Assembly: GCF_025950095.1 (NCBI RefSeq)
Contig: NZ_JAPDDR010000001.1
Location: forward strand, 310,001 to 374,000
Source of the DNA: Luteolibacter rhizosphaerae
Lineage (GTDB): Bacteria; Verrucomicrobiota; Verrucomicrobiia; Verrucomicrobiales; Akkermansiaceae
Direction: 5' to 3'
Length of the DNA: 64,000 nt
Shown: piece after piece, positions 1 through 9,283 of the stretch
How the letters are laid out: each line of letters opens with the position of its first letter
Numbering within the stretch: the stretch's first letter is position 1
Program-made: the position numbers and the translations under genes
Notes under the pieces: model-generated
The model's input: the letters and a program-made list of their open reading frames with translations, nothing else
Told to the model about the DNA's origin: nothing
The model's database searches: none

Positions 1-377
1 TCCTCTTTCTGAAATACCGGACCGCGGGTGAGGGAGTGGAGGATGCCACGCTTCAGATGGGTCATCATCGCGGCACGGACGTTGTCCAGCACGCTGAGAG
101 AGGAGAAGAGGCGGATATTCTGGAAAGTCCGCGCGATACCCATACGGGTGATCTCGTGTGGCTTCTTCCCGGGAACAGAAATGCCTTCAAAATGGATTTG
201 GCCGGCAGTCGGGGTGTAGACGCCGGTGATCAGGTTGAAGACGGTGGTTTTGCCCGCTCCGTTTGGTCCGATCAGGCCTACCAGCTCGCCCTGGCCGACG
301 CCGAAGCTCAAGTCGCCAACCGCCTTCAGCCCGCCGAAGCGGATGGTCACATCTTTCAATTCCAGCCCGGAGCTCAT
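1..377 (-). CDS. livG: LivG-type ABC transporter ATPase (partial)
   Basis: ATP-binding subunit of a branched-chain amino acid (HAAT family) importer, acting at the cytoplasmic face of the inner membrane. Only the first ~125 residues lie in the window; the C-terminal part runs off the left edge. Visible are the Walker A motif GPNGAGKT near residue 38 and the Q-loop region IARTFQNIRLF. A sequence like NIRLFSSLSVLDNV is typical of LivG rather than LivF. The start ATG overlaps the livM stop codon (ATGA), so the two are translationally coupled. LivF is expected just outside the window. Confidence 0.93.
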   Translation of the reverse strand, partial: MSSGLELKDVTIRFGGLKAVGDLSFGVGQGELVGLIGPNGAGKTTVFNLITGVYTPTAGQIHFEGISVPGKKPHEITRMGIARTFQNIRLFSSLSVLDNVRAAMMTHLKRGILHSLTRGPVFQKE

Positions 378-1345
378 GCGGATTTCTTTTTCCGGTTCAG
401 GAATGGCAAGGAGGGCAGAAGTCCCTGCGGGCGAACGATCATCATAATGATGAGAAGCAGCGAGAAGACGATCATGCGATACTCTTCGGCATCGCGAAGG
501 AACTCATTGAGCACCGTGAGCAGGATGGCCGCGAGGACCACGCCCGCCGTGCTGCCCATGCCACCAAGGATCACGATCACCACGATGTCGAAAGACTTCA
601 GGAAGTTGAAGCCCTCTGGCGAGATGGTAGTACGGAGGTGGGCGTAGAGTCCGCCGGCGAGGCCTGCGAAGAAGGAACCGGTGACGAATGCAGTGACCTT
701 GTAGCGGACGGTGTTGATCCCCATCGATCCGGCGGCGACCTCATCGTCTCGAACAGCGAGGAAGCCGCGGCCGTAGGTGGAATTCACCATCGACGCGACC
801 ACATACACGCAGATGGCGGCGAGGGCGAAGACCCAAAAGAAACTGCTGTGGGGCGGGATGCCCTTCAGTCCGAGCGGGCCGCCGAAAGGTCCGTCTCCGC
901 TCGTATTCTGCAGGATCACGCGGACGATCTCGTTGAAGCCGAGGGTAACAATTGCGAGGTAATCGCCGCGGAGACGGAGGGATGGCATGCCGACCAGCCA
1001 GCCGCAGATGGCGGCGCAAAGCCCACCGATAACTAGGGCGATGAGAAACGCGGTGCCGGTCGCAAACGCACTGGGGCCGCCAAGCATCGGAATGAGCTGC
1101 TGGCTGGCCTCGAGCGTGAAGATCGAGGCTCCGTAGGCGCCGACCGCCATGAAGGCGGCGTGACCCAGCGAGAACTGGCCGGTGTGGCCATTCACCAGAT
1201 TCAGGCTGACCGCGAGGATGATGTTGATCCCGACGTTCAGGGCGATGTCCAAATAGTAGGCATCGATGTTGTCGGAAACGAGCGAGACTCCCAAGCTGAT
1301 GGCGAGGGCGACGATGAGAGCGATCTGGGCGGAGTAGCGCTTCAT
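374..1345 (-). CDS. livM: Branched-chain amino acid ABC transporter permease LivM
   Basis: Inner-membrane permease of 323 residues with about eight to ten hydrophobic segments. The family signature is clear: an N-terminal region with NIILAVSLNLVNGHTGQFSLGH, the central LRLRGDYLAIVTLGFNEIVR loop that contacts the ATPase, and a C-terminal GGMGSTAGVVLAA segment. Length is normal for LivM. It lies 8 bases downstream of livH and overlaps livG by four bases, forming the operon livK-livH-livM-livG on the minus strand. LivM pairs with LivH to form the translocation pore. Confidence 0.95.
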   Translation of the reverse strand: MKRYSAQIALIVALAISLGVSLVSDNIDAYYLDIALNVGINIILAVSLNLVNGHTGQFSLGHAAFMAVGAYGASIFTLEASQQLIPMLGGPSAFATGTAFLIALVIGGLCAAICGWLVGMPSLRLRGDYLAIVTLGFNEIVRVILQNTSGDGPFGGPLGLKGIPPHSSFFWVFALAAICVYVVASMVNSTYGRGFLAVRDDEVAAGSMGINTVRYKVTAFVTGSFFAGLAGGLYAHLRTTISPEGFNFLKSFDIVVIVILGGMGSTAGVVLAAILLTVLNEFLRDAEEYRMIVFSLLLIIMMIVRPQGLLPSLPFLNRKKKSA

Positions 1346-1353
1346 GCGTTCTG

Positions 1354-2277
1354 TCAGACTTTTTCGCGCTCCACCTTGCCAAGCAGGCCGGAGGGTTTGA
1401 AGACGAGGATGAGGATGAGAATGACGAAGGCGACGCCTTCCGAGTAGCCGGAGGGAATGCCAACGTTCTGGCTGTAGCCTTTCACCAGCGTCTCCGTGAT
1501 GCCGATGATGAGCCCTCCAAGTGCCGCGCCCGGGATGTTCCCGATGCCGCCCAGCACCGCAGCCACGAAGGCTTTCAGGCCCGGTTGCACCCCCATGAAC
1601 GGCTCGATACTGGGGTAGAGCGAGGCATAGAGGATGCCGCCGGCCGCAGCCAGCGCGGAGCCGAGACCAAAGGTGAAAGAGATCACCACGCCATTATTCA
1701 CCCCCATGAGCGTGGAAGCGGTAGGGTTCAGCGAGAGTGCCCGCATCGCCAGACCCATCTTGGTCTTCATCACGATGAAACGCAGGCCGACCAGCAGGAG
1801 AACCGTGGTGGCGAGAACAACGACTTGGGCGATGGAGATCGTCAGGCCTCCGGTATTCGCGATCGCTGTCCGGGGTATCAGCTCCGGGAAGGGCCGTTGG
1901 GTAGCCCCGAAGGCGAGCTGGCCGGTATACTCGATAAAGAGCGAGACGCCGATCGCGGTGATCAGCACATTCAAGCGGGGCCGATTCCGGAGCGGGCGGT
2001 AGGCGAGGCGCTCCACCACCATCCCCAGCACCGCACAGACCACCATGGAAATCAGCAGCGTGAGCGCCAGCGATACCGGCCACGGTATGGCGGCAAAGGT
2101 AGGGCCTAGCCACTTGTGCAAGCCGAAGGCCGTGAAGGCCCCAAGCATGAACACATCACCATGCGCGAAATTGATGAAGCGCAGGACACCGTAGACCATC
2201 GTGTAGCCCAGCGCGATGAGGGCATAGATGGAGCCTTGGAACAGGCCGTTGAGTAGCTGCTGAAAGAACTGCTCCAA
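1354..2277 (-). CDS. livH: Branched-chain amino acid ABC transporter permease LivH
   Basis: Inner-membrane permease of 307 residues, the partner of LivM. The N-terminus (QLLNGLFQGSIYALIALGYT, then INFAHGDVFMLGAF) is the standard LivH beginning, which supports this ATG. The loop with FIVMKTKMGLAMRAL and the later LGGIGNIPGAALGGL segment are conserved in the family and include the ATPase-contact region. About eight membrane segments are visible. It sits between the substrate-binding lipoprotein gene (52 bases upstream) and livM in one operon. Confidence 0.95.
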   Translation of the reverse strand: MEQFFQQLLNGLFQGSIYALIALGYTMVYGVLRFINFAHGDVFMLGAFTAFGLHKWLGPTFAAIPWPVSLALTLLISMVVCAVLGMVVERLAYRPLRNRPRLNVLITAIGVSLFIEYTGQLAFGATQRPFPELIPRTAIANTGGLTISIAQVVVLATTVLLLVGLRFIVMKTKMGLAMRALSLNPTASTLMGVNNGVVISFTFGLGSALAAAGGILYASLYPSIEPFMGVQPGLKAFVAAVLGGIGNIPGAALGGLIIGITETLVKGYSQNVGIPSGYSEGVAFVILILILVFKPSGLLGKVEREKV

Positions 2278-2328
2278 GGAAGTAAGGGCGGAGTTGGAAG
2301 TTTACCGGCGCGGTCCTCGAGGATTGTC

Positions 2329-3468
2329 TCAGGGAGCGATCGTTTCCGTGTAAACCACCTTGCCGTCCTTGATGGTGAGGATGACCGCCGGCTTGGTCGC
2401 GTTTCGCTGGGAGTCCAGAGTGATCTTGCCGGTGATGCCCTCGTATTCCTTGGTTGCGGCGATCGCGTCGCGCAGTGCGGGACCATCGACGGAGTTGGCG
2501 CGCTTGATGGCGTCGAAGAGGATCTTGGCGGAGTCGTAGCCAAGGGCGGCCATGGCATCCGGCTTGGCACCGTGCTTGGCCTCATACTTTTTCACGAAGT
2601 CTTGGATGGCCGGGGCTTGATCCTCGTTCGAGAAGTGATTGGAGAAGTAGCAGCCCTCCATCGCGTCGCCTCCGACTTCGATCAGCGAGGGGGAATCCCA
2701 GCCGTCGCCACCGAGGAGCGGGGCGGAAACGCCGAGCTCCCGGGCCTGCACGGCGATCAGAGCGACCTCGTTGTAGTAGCCGGATGCGAAAATCGCGTCC
2801 GGAGCGCCGCCCTTGATCGCGGTGAGCTGGGCCTTGAAGTCCTTGTCACCGGAGCCGTAGCTCTGCTCACCCACGATGGTGCCACCGTTCGCGGCGAAGT
2901 GCTTCTTGAAAAATTCGGTCAGGCCGACGCTGTAGTCCTGCTTGCTGTCGGTCAGGATCGCGACCTTCTTCCAGCCCTTGGAGAGGGCAAACTTGGACAT
3001 CACCGTGCCTTGGAAAGGATCGATGAAGCAGACCCGGAAGACGTAATCACCCGCTTCGGTGACCTTCGGGTTGGTGGATGCCGGGGAGATCATCGGCACA
3101 CCTGCAGCTTGGGCGATCGGGGCCATCTCAAGGGAGCGGCCGGAAGCCACCTCGCCGAGCAAGGCACTGATCTTGGAGCGGGAAATCAGCTTTTTGGCAA
3201 CGATTCCCGCTTCACCCTGCTTGGACTGGTCATCCTCCGTGTGCAGCTTGATCTGCTTGCCGAGCAAGCCGCCCGCCGCGTTGATCTCGTCCACTGCCAT
3301 CTGGGTGCCGTTATGGGAGGACTGGCCGAAGGTGGCAGTACCGCCGGTGAGAGCTGCGACCTCACCAATGTTGATCACGCTGTCGTCCGTCTTCTTGCAG
3401 CTGGAAAGGCCGAAGGCGGCGGCAAGGGTCAAGGCGGCGGTCGGAATGACAAAGTGGCGGCGTTTCAT
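2329..3468 (-). CDS. Branched-chain amino acid-type substrate-binding lipoprotein
   Basis: Periplasmic ligand-binding protein (peripla_BP_6, LivJ/LivK-like) that delivers substrate to LivHMGF. I chose the internal ATG at 3468 because it gives a proper lipoprotein signal: MKRR, a hydrophobic core, then the lipobox LSSC with Cys at residue 24. The mature part begins with INIGEVAALTGGTATFGQSS, typical of Leu/Ile/Val-binding proteins, and contains MISPASTNP and the hinge segment AILTDSKQDYS. The true ligand (branched-chain amino acid, urea, amide) cannot be read from the sequence. It is the first gene of the liv operon. Confidence 0.9.
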   Translation of the reverse strand: MKRRHFVIPTAALTLAAAFGLSSCKKTDDSVINIGEVAALTGGTATFGQSSHNGTQMAVDEINAAGGLLGKQIKLHTEDDQSKQGEAGIVAKKLISRSKISALLGEVASGRSLEMAPIAQAAGVPMISPASTNPKVTEAGDYVFRVCFIDPFQGTVMSKFALSKGWKKVAILTDSKQDYSVGLTEFFKKHFAANGGTIVGEQSYGSGDKDFKAQLTAIKGGAPDAIFASGYYNEVALIAVQARELGVSAPLLGGDGWDSPSLIEVGGDAMEGCYFSNHFSNEDQAPAIQDFVKKYEAKHGAKPDAMAALGYDSAKILFDAIKRANSVDGPALRDAIAATKEYEGITGKITLDSQRNATKPAVILTIKDGKVVYTETIAP

Positions 3469-3614
3469 GGGAAGATCGGTGCTCGGTTCGGAAAACCGGA
3501 GCAAAGGCTAGGAAGCCGGTCGCGAGAGCGCAACCGTAAAGCAGGATCTGTACCCCTCCGCCCGGCCTGCGTGAATTCCGAGCCCCTCGCTGAAGCCCTC
3601 CCTTATCCCCCGGC

Positions 3615-3956
3615 CTACGGCTTCTCGGTGATCAAATAGGTGCTCGACGGATTGATCACCACCGGAGGCGGAATCTTCCATCCTCCCGGTTGCTCGATGT
3701 CATAGCCCCTTGGGAATGTCTGGGCGGCCCAACGGTGCGCGAAGACCTCCATCGCCTGCTTGGAGTCCTGAACCCGGGCCACGCCGGCGCGAGTGTCGTA
3801 AATCGTCAGGAGATGTTTCCCGGCCCCCAGCTTCTCATGGGTGAGGCTCATCCCGTTCGGAGCGCTCACCCGTGGGCCCGCGGCCTTCTCCGGACCCACG
3901 CATGATATCAAAGGAAGAGCACAACTTGACAGAACCGGCAGCAGAACAAAACGCAT
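3615..3956 (-). CDS. Small putative lipoprotein
   Basis: Hypothetical exported protein of 113 residues. The N-terminus has a short hydrophobic stretch followed by LISC (Cys at residue 19), consistent with a signal-peptidase II site. The rest is globular, with a segment resembling a secreted single-domain protein (SLTHEKLGAGKHLLTIYDTR). I do not recognise a family. It is a single gene between the liv operon and another exported hypothetical, on the same strand. Function unknown. Confidence 0.6.
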   Translation of the reverse strand: MRFVLLPVLSSCALPLISCVGPEKAAGPRVSAPNGMSLTHEKLGAGKHLLTIYDTRAGVARVQDSKQAMEVFAHRWAAQTFPRGYDIEQPGGWKIPPPVVINPSSTYLITEKP

Positions 3957-4000
3957 ATGAACACTTGAAGCGCACCGGCGACTCTACTGCAAGCCGAACA

Positions 4001-4657
4001 CTACCGCTTCTCCCCGGCCTTCGCCCAGATTACGTGGTGGACCCGGAGCATGCTCTCCGACTCCGCTTCCGCGCGTTTCGACTTTAATTGCTTCAGCAAA
4101 GTCTCCGCCGATTCGAAGTCGTCCTTCGCGTTCACATATCCGGCCCCGCTAGGGTCCTCCGTCGGTGTCTGGCTACCTTGTGGAACGATCGCGGACTGCC
4201 GGATAATCTGCGCGAGCAGCTTCCGCTTGTCCGCCACCGCGCCGGTTTGCTCCGCGATCGTCTTGTCCAGCTCCTCGAAGTGAGCCGCCGGGCGCGCCAC
4301 CTCGAACTGCTGGAGGACACAAGCCGCCGTGTTGGCCATGATCGCGGCCATCACCGGCGATTCATCGCTCGCCGTGATTTTGCCGTCCTTGCCGCGGAGC
4401 GATAGCTCCAGCACCGAGGCCAACCGAGCGGATGCCTCCTCCGGTTCGAGTTCCCAAGCAGTTGTCAGCGCCAGGCGGGCGGTGATCTCCTCAAGCGCCT
4501 TAGGCTTCTTGGCGAGTTCCAGGAAGTCCCGCAGGGCTGCCTCATCCTGACCGGCCGCGTTCTCCAGCTTCACCGTGGCGGTCGCTTTGAATGGCTCTCC
4601 AAAGACGGTTTGCGAACCGAGCGCCAGGATCGCAAAGAGAAGACAGCTCCGTTTCAT
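4001..4657 (-). CDS. Exported helical protein of unknown function
   Basis: About 218 residues if the internal ATG at 4657 is used. That start gives a clean signal peptide (MKRSCLLFAILALGSQTVFG), whereas the upstream ATG at 4702 would put 15 non-hydrophobic residues in front of it. The mature protein is rich in Ala, Glu and Lys and predicted helical, with a coiled-coil-like C-terminus (ESAETLLKQLKSKRAEAES). No domain recognised. Probably periplasmic. Confidence 0.65.
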   Translation of the reverse strand: MKRSCLLFAILALGSQTVFGEPFKATATVKLENAAGQDEAALRDFLELAKKPKALEEITARLALTTAWELEPEEASARLASVLELSLRGKDGKITASDESPVMAAIMANTAACVLQQFEVARPAAHFEELDKTIAEQTGAVADKRKLLAQIIRQSAIVPQGSQTPTEDPSGAGYVNAKDDFESAETLLKQLKSKRAEAESESMLRVHHVIWAKAGEKR

Positions 4658-4762
4658 GATGGTGATGAGTTCGCCCGCAGCCTTGGCAGAAGTCAATCTC
4701 ACCGAGTTGACGATTTATTAACTCAATCCCTCCTTCGTCATGCCGGATGCCCGCACGAGTCG

Positions 4763-6121
4763 CTAGCCGCCCACCGCCTTCACGATCGCGTCGAACACCC
4801 CCTCGGCCCGCGTCACTGGCACCGGCGATCCGATGATCAACGGCTGCTCGCCCGGCTCCACTTTGTCCCGACCGTGCGAGCCTTTCACCAGCCCGGCATC
4901 CAGCGGGATCACATCCAGCAGACCACGGAAGCCCAGCTTCTTCTTCAGCAGGAATTTCGCGATCTTCAGCTTCGGGTTCGCGATCTTCGGGTCGATGAAA
5001 AGCTCCACCGGATCATATCCCGGCTTGCGGTGGATATCCACGCAGCGCGCGAAGTCCGGAGCCTTCGCATCGTCTTCCCAATAGTAGTAGGTGAACCAGG
5101 CATCGGGCTCGGAGATCGCGATCAGGTCGCCACCCCGTTCCACACCGATGCCCCGTCCCCATATCTCCTCCGTAGCCCGCACTTCATCGATCCCGGGAGT
5201 GTCTTCCAAGAGCTTGCGGACAGCGGGCAGGAGAGCGCGATCGTTCACATACACATGGGCCATCTGGTGGTCCGCCACGGCGAATACCTTGCTGCCTCCC
5301 GCGTCCAGCGTCTCCAGCCCCAGCTCATCCTTTAATTGGATCCACCCCTGCTTGCGGAAGATGCGGTTGAGATGGATTGCGCGTGTGACCTTGGAGATGC
5401 CGTATTCGGAAACGATCATCACCTTCACCCCGCGGGATTCGAGGTGATCGATCAGCTCGCCCGCCACCCGGTCGATCGCCGCCAATTCCGGCGCGATCTC
5501 CGGCGCACCGGGCCCGAACTTCTGCAGGCAGTAGTCCAGATGCGGCAGGTAAACGAGGCTCAGCGTCGGCTTCTCCCGGTCCTCGGTCCACTTCGCAGCC
5601 GCGGCGATCCACTCCGAGCAGGCGATCCCCGCGCCCGGACCCCAGAAGCTGGGGAAGGGGAACTCGCCCAGATCGGCCTTCACCTTCTCGCGCAGGTCCA
5701 TCGGCTGCGTGTGGATGTCGAATACCTTGCGCCCGTCCGCCGGATACATCGGTCGCGGCGTCATCGCGATGTCCGCGCTGGAATACATGTTGTACCACCA
5801 AAAGAGCTTCGCGCAGGTGAAGCCCGGGTGCTGGGCCCGAAGCTGCTCCCAGACCTTCTCCCCGCGCACCAGGTGATTGCTCTGCTTCCAGAAGCGGACT
5901 TCCGCGCTCTCTCGATCATACCAGCCGTTTGCCACGATCCCGTGCTTCCCCGGATCGCTGCCGGTCAGCATGGATGACTGCGCCGTGCAGGTCACCGCGG
6001 GGAAGGCAGGCGGGAAGGACTGCATCCCCTGCTTCTGCGCGAAGGCGGTGAGCCGCGGCGTTTCCGTCCCCAGCAGGGAAGGGGAGAGTCCCACCACATT
6101 GATGACCGCCACGCGCTGCAT
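4763..6121 (-). CDS. Alkaline phosphatase-superfamily nucleotide pyrophosphatase/phosphodiesterase
   Basis: A 452-residue member of the type I phosphodiesterase/nucleotide pyrophosphatase family (alkaline phosphatase fold). The nucleophile region is AFPAVTCTAQSSMLTGSDPG, with the Thr expected to attack phosphate, followed by PGKHGIVANGWYDR. Later metal-ligand segments are PHLDYCLQKFGP, IVSEYGISKV and KGSHGRDK. No signal peptide is visible, so it may be cytoplasmic. The substrate is uncertain: nucleotide-sugars, phosphonoacetate-like compounds or other phosphodiesters are possible. It is divergent from the phosphodiester glycosidase gene next to it. Confidence 0.85.
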   Translation of the reverse strand: MQRVAVINVVGLSPSLLGTETPRLTAFAQKQGMQSFPPAFPAVTCTAQSSMLTGSDPGKHGIVANGWYDRESAEVRFWKQSNHLVRGEKVWEQLRAQHPGFTCAKLFWWYNMYSSADIAMTPRPMYPADGRKVFDIHTQPMDLREKVKADLGEFPFPSFWGPGAGIACSEWIAAAAKWTEDREKPTLSLVYLPHLDYCLQKFGPGAPEIAPELAAIDRVAGELIDHLESRGVKVMIVSEYGISKVTRAIHLNRIFRKQGWIQLKDELGLETLDAGGSKVFAVADHQMAHVYVNDRALLPAVRKLLEDTPGIDEVRATEEIWGRGIGVERGGDLIAISEPDAWFTYYYWEDDAKAPDFARCVDIHRKPGYDPVELFIDPKIANPKLKIAKFLLKKKLGFRGLLDVIPLDAGLVKGSHGRDKVEPGEQPLIIGSPVPVTRAEGVFDAIVKAVGG

Positions 6122-6235
6122 GCGGCGGAGTCTTCCAGTGCTTCAGGCGGCTGGCAATCCCCGGGGAGGTCGACCGAAATTGTCACCGCGCTTTGAATGA
6201 CCTTCGCGGGTTGCTGCGTTCTCAATCCCCGCCCC

Positions 6236-7111
6236 ATGCGTCCGGTTCTCCGTCCTTTGCTCATCCTTGCCCTCCTTTCCATCCCGGTCGTTTCCGGGCA
6301 GACGATCTTTGCGCCCAAGGCTGCCGGGCAAGCGGAGCCCGCCTGGCAGCCGCTCTATCAGGGCATCGACTACCGCTTGGACGAATTGAGCCAGCCGCGC
6401 GTGCTCCGCATCCACAGCGCCCGCATCGATACCAAGGCTCCGGGCATCCGCCTCTTCGCCACCCCCGGAAATGGCGACAAACCGGGAGAGGTGGACGGGC
6501 GCCGGACCGCGAGCTTCCTGAAGGAGTTCGATCTGGAGCTCGCCATCAATGGCACCGGCTTCCAGCCCATCACCGCAGAGGGCAAGCCCGTCGAGGTCCT
6601 GGGCCTGTCCGTCTCCGATGGCAAGGTGGTGAGCGAGCTCGATCCGGAGAGAGGGAACCCGGTCCTGCTCATCACCGCCCGCAATGAGGCGCACATCTTC
6701 TCCGGTCCACTGAAACAGCAGGATCTGCGGGCAGCCCATCAGGCCATGCAGGGCTGGTATGGGAAGAATGGCCTGCTGCTGGACAAGGGCCGGGTGCTCA
6801 CCAAGAGCGTCGATATCCATCCCCGGACCGCCGCCGGCGTCTCGGAAGATGGCCGCTACCTCTACCTCGTCGTGGCGGATGGCCGCCAACCCGGCCTCAG
6901 CGAGGGAATGACGCTGGTCGAGCTGGCTGCGTGGATGAAACAGCTCGGCTGCAAGGATGCGCTGAATCTCGATGGCGGCGGCTCCACCACCATGGTGACC
7001 AAGAATCCCGACGCCTCACCCAAGATCCTGAATTCCCCCTCCGGCGGCTTACAGCGGAGCGTGGCGAATCATCTGGGCGTGCACGCGGAACCGCTCCCGA
7101 GCGCCCCCTGA
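6236..7111 (+). CDS. Exported phosphodiester glycosidase (NAGPA-like)
   Basis: About 291 residues using the ATG at 6236, which begins a signal peptide (MRPVLRPLLILALLSIPVVSG); the upstream ATG at 6197 would add 13 residues before it. The C-terminal half carries the family hallmark ALNLDGGGSTTMV, found in phosphodiester glycosidases (NAGPA/DUF2233), which hydrolyse phosphodiester-linked sugars, for instance uncovering GlcNAc-1-phosphodiester bonds. Also seen are LAINGTGFQP and RTAAGVSEDGRYLYLVVADG. It likely acts in the periplasm or outside the cell, perhaps on wall or glycoconjugate material. Confidence 0.88.
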   Translation: MRPVLRPLLILALLSIPVVSGQTIFAPKAAGQAEPAWQPLYQGIDYRLDELSQPRVLRIHSARIDTKAPGIRLFATPGNGDKPGEVDGRRTASFLKEFDLELAINGTGFQPITAEGKPVEVLGLSVSDGKVVSELDPERGNPVLLITARNEAHIFSGPLKQQDLRAAHQAMQGWYGKNGLLLDKGRVLTKSVDIHPRTAAGVSEDGRYLYLVVADGRQPGLSEGMTLVELAAWMKQLGCKDALNLDGGGSTTMVTKNPDASPKILNSPSGGLQRSVANHLGVHAEPLPSAP

Positions 7112-7244
7112 GCGGATTTCCTGCGGTCTCCATTTCAAAAAACCGAATGTTCCTGCGTTCTGGTGCCTCGGGAATGCTTAAAAATCCGTAAGTCGTTGGT
7201 CGAAGCTTTCATTTCGTGACGGCAGGGCCAAAATCCGCGCCGAC

Positions 7245-8600
7245 ATGAAGCTTTTCGGCACCGACGGTATCCGCGGCAAAGCGAACGAATTTCCCATCAC
7301 CCCGGAGGTCGCCCTCCGAGCGGGTAAGGCGGTGGCGCAGGTGCTCCGCTCCTCCGGCCACAACCGCAATCGCGTGGTGATCGGCAAGGACACCCGCATT
7401 TCCGGCTACATGCTGGAAACCGCTCTGACCTCCGGTTTGGTCTCGATGGGCATGGACGTGCTGCTCCCCGGCCCGCTGCCAACCCCGGCGATCGCCCACC
7501 TCACGAAGTCGATGGGCTGCGCCGCCGGCATCATGCTGACGGCTTCCCACAATCCCTATGAGGACAACGGCCTGAAAATCTTCGGCCCGGATGGCTACAA
7601 GCTCTCCGACGCGCTGGAGGAAATCATCGAGCGCCACATCCTCGGCGATGAGCCGGAGCCGCGGGCCATGTCCCCGGAGAAAATCGGCAAGGCCTACCGC
7701 ATCGATGACGCCCGCGGTCGCTACATCGAATTTGCGAAGCACACCGCCGACAACATCTCCCTGCACGGGCTGAAGATCGTGGTCGATTGCGGCCACGGCG
7801 CGGCCTACTTTATCGCCCCGCTCATCTTCAAGGAGCTGGGCGCGGAAGTGATCAAGCACGGCTGCGAGCCGGATGGTATCAACATCAACGACAAGTGCGG
7901 CGCTCTCTACCCACAGACCGCCGGGGAACTCGTCCGCCAGCACGGTGCCGATCTCGGTATCTCCTTCGATGGCGATGCCGACCGCGTGATCTTCACCGAT
8001 GCCACCGGCACACCCGTCTCCGGCGACCGCATCCTCGCGCTCGCGGCGATTTCGCTGAAGGAACAGGGCCGCCTCCGCGGCAACAAGATGGCCTGCACCG
8101 TCATGAGCAATCTCGGCCTGCACGAGGCCATGCGCCGTTCGGGCATCGAGGTGCTCACCACTGCTGTCGGCGACCGCCACGTGATCGAGTCGCTCCGCAG
8201 CAACAGTGGCTCCTTCGGTGGCGAGAACTCCGGCCACCTCATCTTCGCCGATCACGCCACCACCGGCGATGGCATCCTCAGCGCGCTGCAGGTCCTGCGC
8301 GTGATGAAGGAGAAGAAGGCCACCCTCGCCGAGCTCGCCGCCTGCATGCGCGAGTTCCCGCAGGAACTGGTGAACCTGAAGGTCGCCGCCAAGCCTCCGC
8401 TCTCCAGCCTCCCCGGCATCCAGAAGCTCATCAAGGAAGCCGACGAAACCTTCGGCGACGCCGGCCGTCAGCTCATCCGCTACTCCGGCACGGAGAACAA
8501 GATCCGCATCCTCGTCGAACACCGTGATGCCGATGCCGTCCACCAGTGGGTGGAGAAGTTCACCGCCGCGGTGAAGGAGGACATTGGGGTGCCAGCGTGA
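7245..8600 (+). CDS. glmM: Phosphoglucosamine mutase
   Basis: Converts glucosamine-6-phosphate to glucosamine-1-phosphate on the way to UDP-GlcNAc. The 451 residues match the family length. Visible are the N-terminal MKLFGTDGIRGKAN, the phosphoserine loop TASHNPYEDNG, the Mg-binding loop SFDGDADRVIF, the sugar-binding GGENSGHLIF and the C-terminal phosphate-binding RYSGTENKIRILVE. All catalytic segments are intact. It begins an amino-sugar block continuing with a TPR gene, a GlmU-like acyltransferase and glmS. Confidence 0.97.
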   Translation: MKLFGTDGIRGKANEFPITPEVALRAGKAVAQVLRSSGHNRNRVVIGKDTRISGYMLETALTSGLVSMGMDVLLPGPLPTPAIAHLTKSMGCAAGIMLTASHNPYEDNGLKIFGPDGYKLSDALEEIIERHILGDEPEPRAMSPEKIGKAYRIDDARGRYIEFAKHTADNISLHGLKIVVDCGHGAAYFIAPLIFKELGAEVIKHGCEPDGININDKCGALYPQTAGELVRQHGADLGISFDGDADRVIFTDATGTPVSGDRILALAAISLKEQGRLRGNKMACTVMSNLGLHEAMRRSGIEVLTTAVGDRHVIESLRSNSGSFGGENSGHLIFADHATTGDGILSALQVLRVMKEKKATLAELAACMREFPQELVNLKVAAKPPLSSLPGIQKLIKEADETFGDAGRQLIRYSGTENKIRILVEHRDADAVHQWVEKFTAAVKEDIGVPA

Positions 8601-8623
8601 TCCTCCGATAAAGGCGTCCCTGC

Positions 8624-9253
8624 ATGATCAAGAGGCTCATCTCCTTTTTCGCTGGCGACCGCTCCGCACGAGGCGGAGTTTTGGTCACCAGTGATCAGGA
8701 GCATGACGAAGTCTTCAAGCGGGCGACCGATCTGATCTCTCCTTTGACGAAGATGCATGGTAGGCAGGACTCATTTCCCGAAGGTCGGCGGCAATCGTTG
8801 TTCTCGGGGATCGCCGATCTGCATGCCGTGACAGCTTACAACCCGCAAAATTGGGCCGCCTTCTGGTTCAAGGGCAAAGCGTATCAAGCTCTGGGAAACA
8901 AGGATGCTGCCAAGCGGGAGTTCCAAGCCTCTTTCGCTCTGGAGAAACAGAATCCTGACGTAGCCAGAGAATATGGAATCTCGTGCTCGGAATTGGGACT
9001 TGTGGATGAGGCGGTGTTGGCTGCGAAACATGCTTTGGAACTGAAGCCTGAAGATGCTGGACTGAAGGCAAACCTTGCTTTGGCGCTCCTGCTTGCGGGC
9101 AAGATCTCCGACGCGAAGGAAACCATTGCTGAATCGTTGAAGGCTTCTCCTTATGATCCCATCTCGAAGTCTGTCGAACGTGTGATCGGCGAAGTCATCT
9201 CCGGAAAGAGGAAGCAGCCTCGGTTCGTGGCGGATCTTGAGCGTTCGTGCTGA
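8624..9253 (+). CDS. TPR-repeat protein
   Basis: A 209-residue protein with at least three tetratricopeptide-like units between about residues 65 and 180 (NWAAFWFKGKAYQALGNKDA, DVAREYGISCSELGLVDEA, AGLKANLALALLLAGKISDA). No signal peptide. Its codon use is visibly less GC-biased than the flanking glmM and glmU-like genes, with many TCT, CTT and GAA codons, which may indicate later insertion. It lies 24 bases after glmM and 31 bases before the acyltransferase. Likely a protein-interaction scaffold; partner unknown. Confidence 0.75.
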   Translation: MIKRLISFFAGDRSARGGVLVTSDQEHDEVFKRATDLISPLTKMHGRQDSFPEGRRQSLFSGIADLHAVTAYNPQNWAAFWFKGKAYQALGNKDAAKREFQASFALEKQNPDVAREYGISCSELGLVDEAVLAAKHALELKPEDAGLKANLALALLLAGKISDAKETIAESLKASPYDPISKSVERVIGEVISGKRKQPRFVADLERSC

Positions 9254-9283
9254 TAGAAGTCTTTCTCGAATAAACGAACTCAG

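Noticed and set aside
7209..8543. Minus-strand open frame opposite glmM
   Set aside because: glmM is certain from its motifs; the opposite frame has no domain.
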